From Maribacter litoralis (GTDB lineage: Bacteria > Bacteroidota > Bacteroidia > Flavobacteriales > Flavobacteriaceae), in contig NZ_QCZD01000003.1 in the NCBI RefSeq assembly GCF_003075045.1, positions 806,001-870,000 of the forward strand: a DNA stretch of 64,000 nt, written 5' to 3'. Position numbers and translations under genes: made by a program. The notes beneath the pieces were generated by a model. The model had not been told where the DNA came from. It did not search any database and saw only the letters and a list, made by a program, of their open reading frames with translations. Below, piece by piece: positions 28,385 through 37,584 of this stretch; position 1 is the stretch's first letter; each line of letters starts with the position of its first letter.

Positions 28385-29460
28385 AAATATTAACAATTAT
28401 CGGAGCACGCCCTCAATTTATTAAGGCTGCGACCGTTTCAAGAGTAATAGCTAATAACGATAATATAACTGAAATAATAGTACATACGGGGCAACACTTC
28501 GATAGTAATATGTCTGATGTCTTCTTCAAGGAAATGGGAATACCTGAGCCAGATTATCATTTAGGTATCGGTGGTGGAAATCACGGTAATCAAACAGGAA
28601 AAATGCTAATTGGTATTGAAGAAGTTTTATTAAAGGAAAATCCTGATTTGGTGCTCGTTTATGGGGATACGAATTCGACTTTGGCAGGAGCTCTAGCAGC
28701 CTGTAAACTCCATATTCCTATTGCACACGTTGAAGCTGGGTTACGGTCTTTTAACAAAAGAATGCCAGAGGAGATTAATAGGATATTAACCGATGGTGTA
28801 TCCGATGTTTTGTTCACACCTACCGAAACGGCCAATAAAAATCTTTCTGCTGAAGGTGTTGAAGAGAAAAGAATTAATTTAGTAGGGGATGTCATGTATG
28901 ACGCGGCATTATATTATGGTGACTTTGCGGAATTAAAAAGTTCTATTTTAAACGAATATGAACTAATTTCTAAGGATTTTGTGTTATGCACAATTCATAG
29001 AGCTGAGAATACTGACGACCTTAATAGGTTAAGTGACATTTTTAAAAACCTAGAGAAAGTTGCAACAAAGCATAGGTTAATACTGCCTTTACATCCAAGA
29101 ACCAAGGCTGCTTTAGAGAATCTGAAATTTAATGTGTTAGCTTCCAATATAGTATTTGTAGATCCTTTAGGGTATATTGATATGGTGATGTTGGAGAAAC
29201 ATGCTAAACTCATAATTACCGACTCTGGTGGAGTACAAAAAGAAGCTTACTTTCATAAGGTGCCTTGTATAACACTTCGTGATGAAACAGAGTGGATAGA
29301 ACTAGTACAACATGGATATAATAAACTTATTAAGAATTTTGACACTTTACTGATTGAGGTTGAATATTCACTAAAAGATGTCGTATTTGACAATCAGATG
29401 CTTTACGGTAATGGAGATGCTGCCGATAAAATTATTGAGAAATTAAGCTCTAAGATGTGA
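28381..29460 (+). CDS. Non-hydrolysing UDP-sugar 2-epimerase (WbpI-like)
   Basis: UDP-N-acetylglucosamine 2-epimerase family protein of 359 residues. The start IGARPQFIKAATVSR and the segment HTGQHFDSNMSDVFF, then YGDTNSTLAGALAA and AGLRSFNKRMPEEINR, look more like WbpI than like E. coli WecB. WbpI epimerises UDP-GlcNAc3NAcA to UDP-ManNAc3NAcA. With the WbpB, E and D homologues upstream, this assignment fits the context, but WecB activity cannot be excluded from sequence alone. Overlaps of 4 bp with both neighbours. Confidence 0.85.
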   Translation: MKILTIIGARPQFIKAATVSRVIANNDNITEIIVHTGQHFDSNMSDVFFKEMGIPEPDYHLGIGGGNHGNQTGKMLIGIEEVLLKENPDLVLVYGDTNSTLAGALAACKLHIPIAHVEAGLRSFNKRMPEEINRILTDGVSDVLFTPTETANKNLSAEGVEEKRINLVGDVMYDAALYYGDFAELKSSILNEYELISKDFVLCTIHRAENTDDLNRLSDIFKNLEKVATKHRLILPLHPRTKAALENLKFNVLASNIVFVDPLGYIDMVMLEKHAKLIITDSGGVQKEAYFHKVPCITLRDETEWIELVQHGYNKLIKNFDTLLIEVEYSLKDVVFDNQMLYGNGDAADKIIEKLSSKM

Positions 29461-30593
29461 AAATAGCATATATACTACCGATAGATGTAGCCAAATACGA
29501 TGGTGTTTTAAATAAAGTTACTTCGCAAGTAGAAGCATGGGAAAAACTTGGGAATGAAGTAATTGTTTATTTAATAACCCAACATTCTGATTTTGATTTG
29601 CAAAAATCTTCATTAGCACCATTGGTCGCTAAAAATGTAGTCGAATTTTATAAAGTTAGAAAATTGGGTTTCTTTCCAATAGAATTGTGCCGTGATTGGT
29701 TTGGATTGCAGAATATTTACACAGTTGTATTAAATAATGTGGAAAAATTTGCACCTGACGTTGTTTATACAAGAAGCACATTATATCAACCATTTCTCAA
29801 GAACTTAGGTAAAAAATTTAAACTAGTCCTTGAAGTAAATACAGACATGGGTTCTGAATATAGGCTTCAAGCGACACAGAGTTTAAAATATTTTTTTAGA
29901 TATATTTATTTTTTAACTACCAATAGACATTTATTAAAAAAGGTATCTGGATTGGCATCAGTAACATATGATATTTCGAATTCATTTGATAAAATTCCTA
30001 AAGGTGTATTTCCTAACTCGATTAATATTTATAACTATAACATAAATATCCTAAAGAATAAAATAAAACATAGCATATTCTTTATTGGCTCTCCCGGAAT
30101 GCCTTGGCATGGGGTAGATATTCTTATAGAATTGGCGGAACAGCTAAATGAGGTTGACTTTGATATTGTGGGTGTGGAAGAAAGTGATTTTCCTTATGCT
30201 CCGAAGAATGTTAAATTACATGGGTATCTTAATAAAAGAGAATATTTAGGGTTAATTGAGAAAGCTTCAGCAACCATTGCTTCTTTGGCCTTTTATAGAA
30301 ATAATATGAATGAAGCATGTCCTTTAAAAGTACGTGAATATTTAGCATGTAGTAAGCCGGTTATTTTACCATATAGAGATACTGCTTTTGAACAAAAGGG
30401 ATATCCAGAATGGGTTTTAAAACTACCAAATAGTCGTGAAGGTATTTTAGCTTCGACCGATGCTATAAAAACATTTCTTAACAAATGTAATAGCTTCAAA
30501 ATTACCAAAGATGAAGTTGAGAAATATGTGCATGTAGACAATATTGAAAAAGACAGATTGGCTTTCTTTAAGTCAATAACAGAGGTAATATAA
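29457..30593 (+). CDS. Glycosyltransferase (GT4-like)
   Basis: GT-B fold glycosyltransferase of 378 residues. The N-terminal opening MKIAYILPIDVAKYDGVLNKV is typical for sugar-accepting domains. The C-terminal donor domain has FFIGSPGMPWHGVDIL and the E-x7-E-like segment NEACPLKVREYLACSKPVI. It starts at GTG overlapping the stop of the upstream gene. It would add one sugar of the repeat unit on the cytoplasmic side; donor and linkage are unknown. Confidence 0.82.
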   Translation: MKIAYILPIDVAKYDGVLNKVTSQVEAWEKLGNEVIVYLITQHSDFDLQKSSLAPLVAKNVVEFYKVRKLGFFPIELCRDWFGLQNIYTVVLNNVEKFAPDVVYTRSTLYQPFLKNLGKKFKLVLEVNTDMGSEYRLQATQSLKYFFRYIYFLTTNRHLLKKVSGLASVTYDISNSFDKIPKGVFPNSINIYNYNINILKNKIKHSIFFIGSPGMPWHGVDILIELAEQLNEVDFDIVGVEESDFPYAPKNVKLHGYLNKREYLGLIEKASATIASLAFYRNNMNEACPLKVREYLACSKPVILPYRDTAFEQKGYPEWVLKLPNSREGILASTDAIKTFLNKCNSFKITKDEVEKYVHVDNIEKDRLAFFKSITEVI

Positions 30594-31706
30594 ATGTTAA
30601 GTAAAAAACTATTTCTGGCGTTATATATCATTGCGGTATCTGCATTAATTGTGTTTACACCATTAAGAGTATATAATCAGGTTTTTGAAATCTTTTTATT
30701 AGCATTGTTTTTTTTTAACAGTGTTAGGCTTAATAAAAAAATTATTCCAATTTTTTTAGCTTCATTAATCTATGTTTTAGGTAGTTTTGTTTATGCTGTA
30801 ATTATTAAAAAAAACCATGTATTAGATTTTCTATTAGTTTATAAATTTTTTATTTACGTATTATTTCTTGCTTTTTTAGTAGGGAAAAAAATACTTGAAG
30901 AGAATACATTTAGAAAACTTTATAAGTTTTTGCTATGGACATTTTTTATTAAATATTTGATCAGTGCTTTTGTGTTTAAAAATGCCAGACCCGTTCTTTT
31001 TTATGAGAACAACTATGAATTAATGTTTTTATCGCTTCTTTTCTATCTAAATTATATTCTAGTTAAGAAGGCGAATTATTGGGAACAATTTTTATTAGCA
31101 TTAATTTTTGTTTTATCCGGTTCAAAATCGGCCCTTTTAATATTAGTCTTTCTTTTAGTGGTTGTTAATTATCAATTCTTTTATAAAAAGGCACATATTA
31201 TAATACCTGGCATTATAAGTTTGGTGTTAATATCGCTAGGTGTTTTTAAACAACGTATGGGAGGTGAGTTTAATATAGAAAATATTGATAGGTTTAAGTT
31301 TTTAATGGTATTTGTTAGAGAGGTAAAGGAATGGTCTTTTATGGATTTTATCTTAGGAGCAGAACGAATAACACCTCTTTCGGATTACGCTTGTGGTAAG
31401 TTGGGGTATTATCAAAGTTTATTTAGTTATAGTGAAGACGGTAGTTGCTATTCTGTAATTTTTCACTCATATATATTAAGAGTGATTTTTGATCACGGAG
31501 TTTTAGGGTTATTAGCAATGATGTATATAGTCTTTAAAATGTTGATTATTTCTAACTATAGTTATAAAAATGCGTTGGTAGTTATTACGATTGGTACAAT
31601 AAATGGTTTGTCTGTTTCTTCATTTAATAGTATCTATTTTGTTTTAGGACTAGTGTTTTTCTTGGTCCTTAAAAAGCCAAATCACACCAATAATATAGCT
31701 ATTTAA
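30594..31706 (+). CDS. Polytopic membrane protein, probable Wzy-type O-antigen polymerase
   Basis: Very hydrophobic protein of 370 residues with about 10-11 transmembrane segments and a longer periplasmic loop near residues 220-295 (FKQRMGGEF to SYILRVIFDHGVLG). Low sequence conservation with this topology and position in a polysaccharide locus is characteristic of Wzy polymerases. It directly abuts both the glycosyltransferase (30593/30594) and the next membrane protein (31706/31707). No enzymatic motif can be named with certainty. Confidence 0.65.
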   Translation: MLSKKLFLALYIIAVSALIVFTPLRVYNQVFEIFLLALFFFNSVRLNKKIIPIFLASLIYVLGSFVYAVIIKKNHVLDFLLVYKFFIYVLFLAFLVGKKILEENTFRKLYKFLLWTFFIKYLISAFVFKNARPVLFYENNYELMFLSLLFYLNYILVKKANYWEQFLLALIFVLSGSKSALLILVFLLVVVNYQFFYKKAHIIIPGIISLVLISLGVFKQRMGGEFNIENIDRFKFLMVFVREVKEWSFMDFILGAERITPLSDYACGKLGYYQSLFSYSEDGSCYSVIFHSYILRVIFDHGVLGLLAMMYIVFKMLIISNYSYKNALVVITIGTINGLSVSSFNSIYFVLGLVFFLVLKKPNHTNNIAI

Positions 31707-32885
31707 ATGAATTTGTATAAAACACTATTTCAAAAGGATAAACTTTTGTATTTCGCTACATGTTTATTTTCGTTTTCCTTGTGTTTTGAACCACATTGGA
31801 GTAGTAAGGCTTTTATTTTTCTAATTATCACATCTTTTTTAAATATTGATATAAGTATAAGCCTGGCTATAAAATCAAATTACATTAAAATTTTATTCAT
31901 TCTGATTTTATATTCAACAATTAATATGGTAATAATTGGAGATGGATTTGATGACAAAAGCTATTCAATAATAGGTCTATGTATTTTGTTTTATTTGATT
32001 TTTTCTAAAAATAGTTTTAGAAAAATAAATATTAATTATATTTTATTTTCGTTTTTATTAGGAGTTTTAGTTGTAGGGTTGGTAAATATTACAAATATTG
32101 TTGGCCAATTGATGTTAGATGATTTCTCACTTTTTAATTCTTGGGAATCTTATTCCATTATAGACATCCAAAAAATTTATTATGCTTTATATCTGAACAT
32201 GGCTTATGTGATATTGTTATACTTTTTACAAGAAAAGGTATTAACTATAAGGGTGTATTTGCTTTGTTTGCCGCTGGTTGGTCTCTTGCTTTTTGTAACA
32301 GGTGCGGTAAGTGGTTTTCTTGTTTTTATATTGATTAATATTCTTTTTGGTGTAAAAGTATTGTTTCCACTATATTTTGCTAAATTTTCCATCCTAGCTC
32401 TAGTTTTTCCATTAGTTTTGTTATTCTTAATGTCATTTAACAATACCCAAAGCATTTTTCAAAAACTTGATGGTGACGGATCGCGATTACGTAATTATAA
32501 AACGAATATAGGTATTATACTTGAGAAGCCTATTCTGGGTCATGGAATTGGAGTGGAAATGCGAGCAATGCAGGATGCAAGAGATATTAACTCTTGGGAA
32601 CGTAAAGAGGCATATAATGCACACAATCAATATTTTGAAATATTGATTGGCGGTGGATTTGTATATCTTTTTCTATTATTGTCCTTGTTGGGGATCCTAC
32701 TTTTTAATTCAATAAGATTAAATTCAAAATTTAATTGGCTTACCATTTCGTTTAATCTTATATTGTTTTATGTTTTTATTATAGAGTCGTTGCTGGTTAG
32801 GCATCATGGATTTATGTTCTTTTCCTTTTTTTTAAGTCTTCTTTGGTATTTAGAGAGTAGTAGTGCTAATTGTAATACGATATAA
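31707..32885 (+). CDS. O-antigen ligase/polymerase family membrane protein (Wzy_C/WaaL-like)
   Basis: Polytopic membrane protein of 392 residues, about 11 segments. The region LRNYKTNIGIILEKPILGHGIG and then EAYNAHNQYFEILIGGG is the periplasmic Wzy_C signature shared by O-antigen ligases and polymerases, with the key His in AHNQY. It follows another Wzy-like protein without a gap, so one of the pair is probably the polymerase and the other may be the ligase or a second polymerase. The sequence cannot decide which. Confidence 0.8.
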   Translation: MNLYKTLFQKDKLLYFATCLFSFSLCFEPHWSSKAFIFLIITSFLNIDISISLAIKSNYIKILFILILYSTINMVIIGDGFDDKSYSIIGLCILFYLIFSKNSFRKININYILFSFLLGVLVVGLVNITNIVGQLMLDDFSLFNSWESYSIIDIQKIYYALYLNMAYVILLYFLQEKVLTIRVYLLCLPLVGLLLFVTGAVSGFLVFILINILFGVKVLFPLYFAKFSILALVFPLVLLFLMSFNNTQSIFQKLDGDGSRLRNYKTNIGIILEKPILGHGIGVEMRAMQDARDINSWERKEAYNAHNQYFEILIGGGFVYLFLLLSLLGILLFNSIRLNSKFNWLTISFNLILFYVFIIESLLVRHHGFMFFSFFLSLLWYLESSSANCNTI

Positions 32886-32900
32886 TTATTTGGGAACCTT

Positions 32901-33608
32901 ATGAAATCTAGTATAGATCTTTTATTTTCAAAAATCAGATTTGAGCCAGGAAGAAAAGCTAACATTACAACCTTTTTAAACCCTTATAGTTATTTATTCT
33001 TTAGAAAAAACTTGACCTTATTTAGTTCATTTGAAACTATTTATATTGACGGTATTGTCCTTGTGTATTTATTACGGTTAGCTGGGATTAAAACAGACAG
33101 AAAAAGTTTTGATATGACATCTATTGCTCCAAAGGTTTTTGATGAATGTATTTCAAAAGACAAAACAGTTTACATTATTGGTTCTAAAGAAGTTGCAATT
33201 AATAAGTTTGTGAAGATTTTATCGAATAGCTTTCCAAGATTAAATATAATTGGGCATAGGAATGGTTATTTTAATAGCGAAAGCGAAAGAGAAAAAGCTT
33301 TAATGAATATTATTAAAATAAACCCTAATGTTGTAGTGGTTGGTATGGGTACACCATATCAAGAAAAGTTTCTTGTTGACCTCAAGCAAATGGGGTGGAT
33401 GGGTGATGGCTATACCTGCGGTGGATTCATCCATCAAACCACGGTTGAAATAAATTATTATCCAAAATTTTTTGATAATTTCAATTTAAGATGGGTATAT
33501 CGAATCATTGACGAACCTAAATTATTTAAAAGATATTTTTTTAATTATCCTCAGTCAATTTGTTTATTTATTTTTGATTTTTTAAAATATAAAATCAGTC
33601 AAAAATAA
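32901..33608 (+). CDS. WecG/TagA/CpsF family glycosyltransferase (GT26)
   Basis: Glycosyltransferase of 235 residues in the WecG/TagA/CpsF family, which commonly transfers N-acetylmannosamine-type sugars to lipid-linked intermediates. The segment VVVGMGTPYQEKFLVD, the family motif, is clear, as are VYIIGSKEVAINK and GHRNGYF. Its C-terminus resembles the membrane-associating tail of TagA. ManNAc-type donors fit the upstream WbpI-like epimerase, an inference. Confidence 0.88.
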   Translation: MKSSIDLLFSKIRFEPGRKANITTFLNPYSYLFFRKNLTLFSSFETIYIDGIVLVYLLRLAGIKTDRKSFDMTSIAPKVFDECISKDKTVYIIGSKEVAINKFVKILSNSFPRLNIIGHRNGYFNSESEREKALMNIIKINPNVVVVGMGTPYQEKFLVDLKQMGWMGDGYTCGGFIHQTTVEINYYPKFFDNFNLRWVYRIIDEPKLFKRYFFNYPQSICLFIFDFLKYKISQK

Positions 33609-33611
33609 TAC

Positions 33612-34964
33612 GTGATTTTCAAACAAGGTAGATTTTCTGGCTTCATTACACCTTTATCCTATATTTTGGATTTATTGGTAATAAATTTGTGTGCGAACTT
33701 TTTACCTATAAATTTCCAAAATCCTTATTTATTTCATTTTTATATTTCTTTTACTTGGGTAGTACTTTCATTTAAAAATGATTTTTATGTTATACACAGG
33801 TATTCAAAAGCGGTGGTTCTTTTTAGAAAATTATTTACACAATTCGTTTTCTTTTTTTTAATCCTTTATGCTTTTATAGGGTTTTTTAAACAACCTTTAA
33901 TGAGCCGTTTGGCATTAGGTCAATACTTCATTCTAGTGTTTATTGGGATAAGTTTTTTAAAGATATTAAATTTTTTCCTTTTACATAAATATAGAGAAAG
34001 AGTAAATGGGAATCTTAGAAATGTTGTTGTTATTGGTAGAAGTAAGAAGTCTAATCAACTTATTGAGGTATTTAAGGAAAGGAGAGAATTTGGGTTCAAT
34101 TTTGTAGCACAATTTGGTCCTAAGGACCGTGATTTTGAACTTTTGAAAAGTTTTCAATTTATAGCTAATAACAATATAGACGAAATTTATTGTTCTGTTT
34201 CTGAATTGAAGAATGAAGAATTATCAGCGTTCATTAATTTTGCAGATAATAATTTGAAAACGCTTAAGTTTTTACCTGATAACAAGAATATCTTTTCTAA
34301 AAAATTGAGATTTGAATATTATGATTACTTGCCTATTTTATCATTAAGAAATATACCGTTGCATAATTCTCTCAATGCAATATTTAAAAGAATTTTTGAT
34401 ATTCTTTTTTCTCTTTTTGTAATATTTGGTATACTTATTTGGCTAGGACCTTTATTGGCTTTACTTATATCCTTGGAATCTAGAGGACCCGTTTTTTTTA
34501 TTCAAAAACGTACAGGATTTGATAATAATGAGTTTCAGTGCTTTAAATTTAGGTCAATGGCGGTAAACGAAAATTCTGATTTTCAACAGGCAGGTAAAAA
34601 TGACATGAGGGTAACTAGAATAGGTCGTTTTATTCGAAAGACTAGTATTGATGAATTACCTCAATTCTATAATGTTCTCTTCGGAAATATGTCAGTGGTA
34701 GGTCCTAGGCCCCATATGTTGAAGCATACAGATGAATACGCCAATAGAGTAGACAAATATATGCTTAGACATTTTGTAAAGCCTGGTATAACTGGGTTGG
34801 CTCAAGTACGAGGTTATAGAGGCGAAATCGAAAGAGATAGTGATATTCAAAACAGAATAAAATTTGATATTTTTTATGTTGAAAACTGGTCCTTTTTCTT
34901 AGATTTAAAAATTATCCTTGAAACAATAGTAAATGCCTTAAAGGGAGAAGAAAAAGCCTACTAG
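33612..34964 (+). CDS. Polyprenyl glycosylphosphotransferase (initiating sugar transferase)
   Basis: Membrane enzyme of 450 residues that starts repeat-unit synthesis by moving a sugar phosphate onto undecaprenyl phosphate. Four N-terminal transmembrane segments (1-120), a CoA-binding-like soluble domain (about 130-250), a re-entrant helix (about 265-290) and the catalytic domain. The last contains [20 protein letters not shown] with the catalytic Asp-Glu pair, and VGPRPHM. Long WcaJ/WbaP architecture, donor probably glucose or galactose phosphate. Starts with GTG. It is oddly late in the locus, although this is common in flavobacteria. Confidence 0.9.
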   Translation: MIFKQGRFSGFITPLSYILDLLVINLCANFLPINFQNPYLFHFYISFTWVVLSFKNDFYVIHRYSKAVVLFRKLFTQFVFFFLILYAFIGFFKQPLMSRLALGQYFILVFIGISFLKILNFFLLHKYRERVNGNLRNVVVIGRSKKSNQLIEVFKERREFGFNFVAQFGPKDRDFELLKSFQFIANNNIDEIYCSVSELKNEELSAFINFADNNLKTLKFLPDNKNIFSKKLRFEYYDYLPILSLRNIPLHNSLNAIFKRIFDILFSLFVIFGILIWLGPLLALLISLESRGPVFFIQKRTGFDNNEFQCFKFRSMAVNENSDFQQAGKNDMRVTRIGRFIRKTSIDELPQFYNVLFGNMSVVGPRPHMLKHTDEYANRVDKYMLRHFVKPGITGLAQVRGYRGEIERDSDIQNRIKFDIFYVENWSFFLDLKIILETIVNALKGEEKAY

Positions 34965-34972
34965 AATTAATT

Positions 34973-35950
34973 ATGAAAAAAATATTAATAACAGGTGCTG
35001 CTGGCTTTTTAGGTTCTCACTTATGTGATCGTTTTATTGCTGAAGGTTTCCATGTCATTGGGATGGATAATTTGATTACTGGTGACCTAAATAATATCTC
35101 GCATTTATTCCCGCTTTCTAATTTTGAATTTCATCATCATGATGTTACTAAGTTTGTTCACGTATCCGGAAAATTAGACTATATACTTCACTTTGCTTCA
35201 CCTGCAAGTCCCATAGATTATTTAAAAATTCCTATTAAAACTTTGAAAGTTGGATCTTTAGGTACATTAAACTTGTTGGGTTTAGCAAAAGAAAAGGGCG
35301 CTAGAATTTTGGTAGCTTCTACCTCTGAAGTATATGGTGATCCATTGGTACACCCTCAAAATGAGGAATATTTTGGTAACGTTAACCCTATAGGTCCTCG
35401 TGGTGTATATGACGAAGCAAAACGCTTTATGGAGTCTATTACAATGGCTTATCATAAACATCACGGACTTGATACTCGTATCGTTCGTATATTTAATACC
35501 TACGGGTCTAGAATGCGTTTAAACGATGGTAGGGTTGTTCCGGCGTTTATGGGTCAGGCTCTAAGAGGAGAAGATTTAACTGTTTTTGGCAATGGTTCTC
35601 AGAGTAGATCTTTTTGTTATATTGATGATCAAGTTGAAGGAATATACCGATTATTATTTAGCGATTACACTGACCCTATTAATATTGGAAATCCACATGA
35701 GACCACTATTAAGGAATTCGCTGAGGAGATTATTGCATTGACAGGAACAAAGCAAAAGGTAATTTATAAACCGCTACCGCAAGATGATCCTACCCAACGT
35801 CAGCCAGATATTACAAAAGCAAAAGAAATTTTAGGATGGGAGCCAAAAGTACGTAGGGGGGAAGGATTAAAAATCGTATACGATTATTTCAAATCCTTGT
35901 CCACAGAAGAGCTACAGAAGAAAGAACATAGAGATTTCTCAACTAAATAA
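34973..35950 (+). CDS. UDP-glucuronate decarboxylase (UDP-xylose synthase) homologue
   Basis: SDR enzyme of 325 residues that makes UDP-xylose from UDP-glucuronate. NAD site GAAGFLGSH at residue 8; [13 protein letters not shown], the hallmark of the UXS group; [14 protein letters not shown]; and the catalytic Tyr/Lys in YDEAK, with [18 protein letters not shown]. It ends the polysaccharide locus, 9 bp after the initiating transferase. UDP-glucuronate has to come from a dehydrogenase encoded elsewhere. Confidence 0.92.
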   Translation: MKKILITGAAGFLGSHLCDRFIAEGFHVIGMDNLITGDLNNISHLFPLSNFEFHHHDVTKFVHVSGKLDYILHFASPASPIDYLKIPIKTLKVGSLGTLNLLGLAKEKGARILVASTSEVYGDPLVHPQNEEYFGNVNPIGPRGVYDEAKRFMESITMAYHKHHGLDTRIVRIFNTYGSRMRLNDGRVVPAFMGQALRGEDLTVFGNGSQSRSFCYIDDQVEGIYRLLFSDYTDPINIGNPHETTIKEFAEEIIALTGTKQKVIYKPLPQDDPTQRQPDITKAKEILGWEPKVRRGEGLKIVYDYFKSLSTEELQKKEHRDFSTK

Positions 35951-35970
35951 GATTAAATAAATGCAAAAGG

Positions 35971-35978
35971 TAATTTTG
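35971..35978 (+). promoter_or_regulatory. -7 box (TAATTTTG) of purD
   Basis: Perfect TAnnTTTG, 14 nt before the purD ATG. Suggests purD is transcribed separately from the polysaccharide locus that ends 20 bp upstream. Confidence 0.45.
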
Positions 35979-35992
35979 CAAAAATTGATAAA

Positions 35993-37264
35993 ATGAATAT
36001 TTTAATTCTAGGATCAGGTGGTCGTGAGCATACTTTTGCTTGGAAATTGGCTCAGAGTAAAAAACTTTCTAAACTATTTGTTGCACCGGGAAATGCCGGT
36101 ACTGATAATATTGCAACGAATGTACCAATTGGTGTGAATGATTTTCAAGAAATCAAAAAATTGGTTTTAAAAGAAAACATTCAATTGGTCGTTGTCGGTC
36201 CAGAGGATCCTTTGGTAAATGGAATCCATGACTTCTTTTTAGCGGATGCTGAAATAAAGAATATAGCCGTTATCGGTCCAGAAAAATTGGCAGCGACTCT
36301 TGAAGGAAGTAAAGAGTTTGCGAAGGAATTTATGATGAGACATCAAATACCTACCGCTCAGTATAAAAGTTTTACTTCAGAAACAGTTGAAGAAGGATTC
36401 AAATTTTTAGAACAACTTAATCCGCCTTATGTTTTAAAAGCCGACGGACTTGCCGCTGGTAAAGGTGTAGTTATTTTAAATGATCTTGATGATGCCAAAA
36501 ATGAACTTAAGTCTATGTTGGTCGACAAAAAGTTTGGTTCTGCTAGTGCTACCGTGGTAATAGAAGAATTTCTAGACGGAATTGAGTTAAGTGTTTTTGT
36601 ACTTACAGATGGCGATTCGTATAAAGTGTTACCTACTGCAAAAGATTACAAAAGAATAGGTGAAGGCGATACCGGTCTTAATACAGGCGGTATGGGCGCA
36701 ATATCCCCTGTTCCTTTCGCTAGTAAAGCTTTTATGGATAAGATAGAGCAGCGAATTGTAAAACCTACTGTAGAGGGGCTTAAAATGGATAATATGCCGT
36801 ACAAGGGTTTTATCTTCATAGGACTCATAAAAGTTGGAGATGACCCTAAGGTTATTGAATACAATGTTAGAATGGGCGATCCTGAGACAGAAGTGGTATT
36901 GCCACGTATTCAAAACGATTTGGTCGATTTGCTACAAGCTGTTGCCGATCAGAAACTGGCTGAAATAGAATTGCAATTAGATGAAAGAACCGCTACAACG
37001 GTTATGACGGTTTCTGGTGGTTATCCTGGATCTTATGAAAAAGGAAAAGAAATTACCGGAATTGAATCTATTAAAGATTCTTTAGTGTTTCACGCTGGTA
37101 CTACGCTTAAAGAAGGTAAGGTAGTAACTAATGGTGGTAGGGTAATGGCAATTACTTCTTTTGGTAGTGATTTTAAAACGGCACTGTCTAAATCGTACGA
37201 AAATGTAGAGAAGATTTCCTTTGAAGGAATGAATTATAGAAAAGATCTTGGATTCGATCTTTAG
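35993..37264 (+). CDS. purD: Phosphoribosylamine-glycine ligase (GARS)
   Basis: Purine synthesis enzyme of 423 residues that joins glycine to 5-phosphoribosylamine with ATP. ATP-grasp fold: N-terminal ILGSGGREHTFAWKLAQS, VGPEDPLVNGI, the lid PYVLKADGLAAGKGVVI, the ATP/metal residues NTGGMGAISP and YNVRMGDPETEVVLPR. Normal length. It has its own -7 box and a perfect inverted repeat after the stop. Confidence 0.96.
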   Translation: MNILILGSGGREHTFAWKLAQSKKLSKLFVAPGNAGTDNIATNVPIGVNDFQEIKKLVLKENIQLVVVGPEDPLVNGIHDFFLADAEIKNIAVIGPEKLAATLEGSKEFAKEFMMRHQIPTAQYKSFTSETVEEGFKFLEQLNPPYVLKADGLAAGKGVVILNDLDDAKNELKSMLVDKKFGSASATVVIEEFLDGIELSVFVLTDGDSYKVLPTAKDYKRIGEGDTGLNTGGMGAISPVPFASKAFMDKIEQRIVKPTVEGLKMDNMPYKGFIFIGLIKVGDDPKVIEYNVRMGDPETEVVLPRIQNDLVDLLQAVADQKLAEIELQLDERTATTVMTVSGGYPGSYEKGKEITGIESIKDSLVFHAGTTLKEGKVVTNGGRVMAITSFGSDFKTALSKSYENVEKISFEGMNYRKDLGFDL

Positions 37265-37271
37265 ATAATAC

Positions 37272-37313
37272 TATTACATCGGATTTTCGGTAATGCGATA
37301 ATCCGATGTAATA
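37272..37313. terminator. Long inverted repeat between purD and the DUF6341 gene
   Basis: Perfect 14-bp arms TATTACATCGGATT and AATCCGATGTAATA enclose a 14-nt loop. It lies between two converging genes and could act as a bidirectional terminator, but there is no strong T run on either side. Confidence 0.55.
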
Positions 37314-37322
37314 AATATAAAC

Positions 37323-37544
37323 TTATAAATACGAGTGAGAAGTACTTGACTTGTCTTCTTCACCTTTCTCATTATACTTTTTCAATTCAAGCATCCAATA
37401 TACAAATGCTACTGAACCAATTAGCATAAATATCCAGTTAAGAATATTTGCTAGTGCCCAACTATCAGTAAAACGCAAAAAATCCAACGGCGCAAACAAT
37501 ACATTTACGAACAAATCCGCGATACCTTCAAAAAATGATTTCAT
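37323..37544 (-). CDS. DUF6341 family small membrane protein
   Basis: Protein of 73 residues with two hydrophobic stretches (about 10-22 and 31-50) and a charged tail that ends HSYL. The motif FAPLDFLR and the final EEDKSSTSHSYL match a flavobacterial family I recall as DUF6341; this is from memory. No function known. It is divergent from the DUF6427 gene (40 bp between starts), a neighbourhood I believe is conserved in flavobacteria. Confidence 0.72.
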   Translation of the reverse strand: MKSFFEGIADLFVNVLFAPLDFLRFTDSWALANILNWIFMLIGSVAFVYWMLELKKYNEKGEEDKSSTSHSYL

Positions 37545-37584
37545 CTTATTACTATATTTACCAGCAAAAATATAAAAAGCTTAG

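Noticed and set aside
32141-32338. 65-residue ORF inside the ligase-like gene
   Set aside because: Shadow frame in an A+T-rich gene without independent signals.
36629-36913. Antisense ORFs within purD
   Set aside because: Shadow frames of a strongly conserved gene; compositions are not protein-like.
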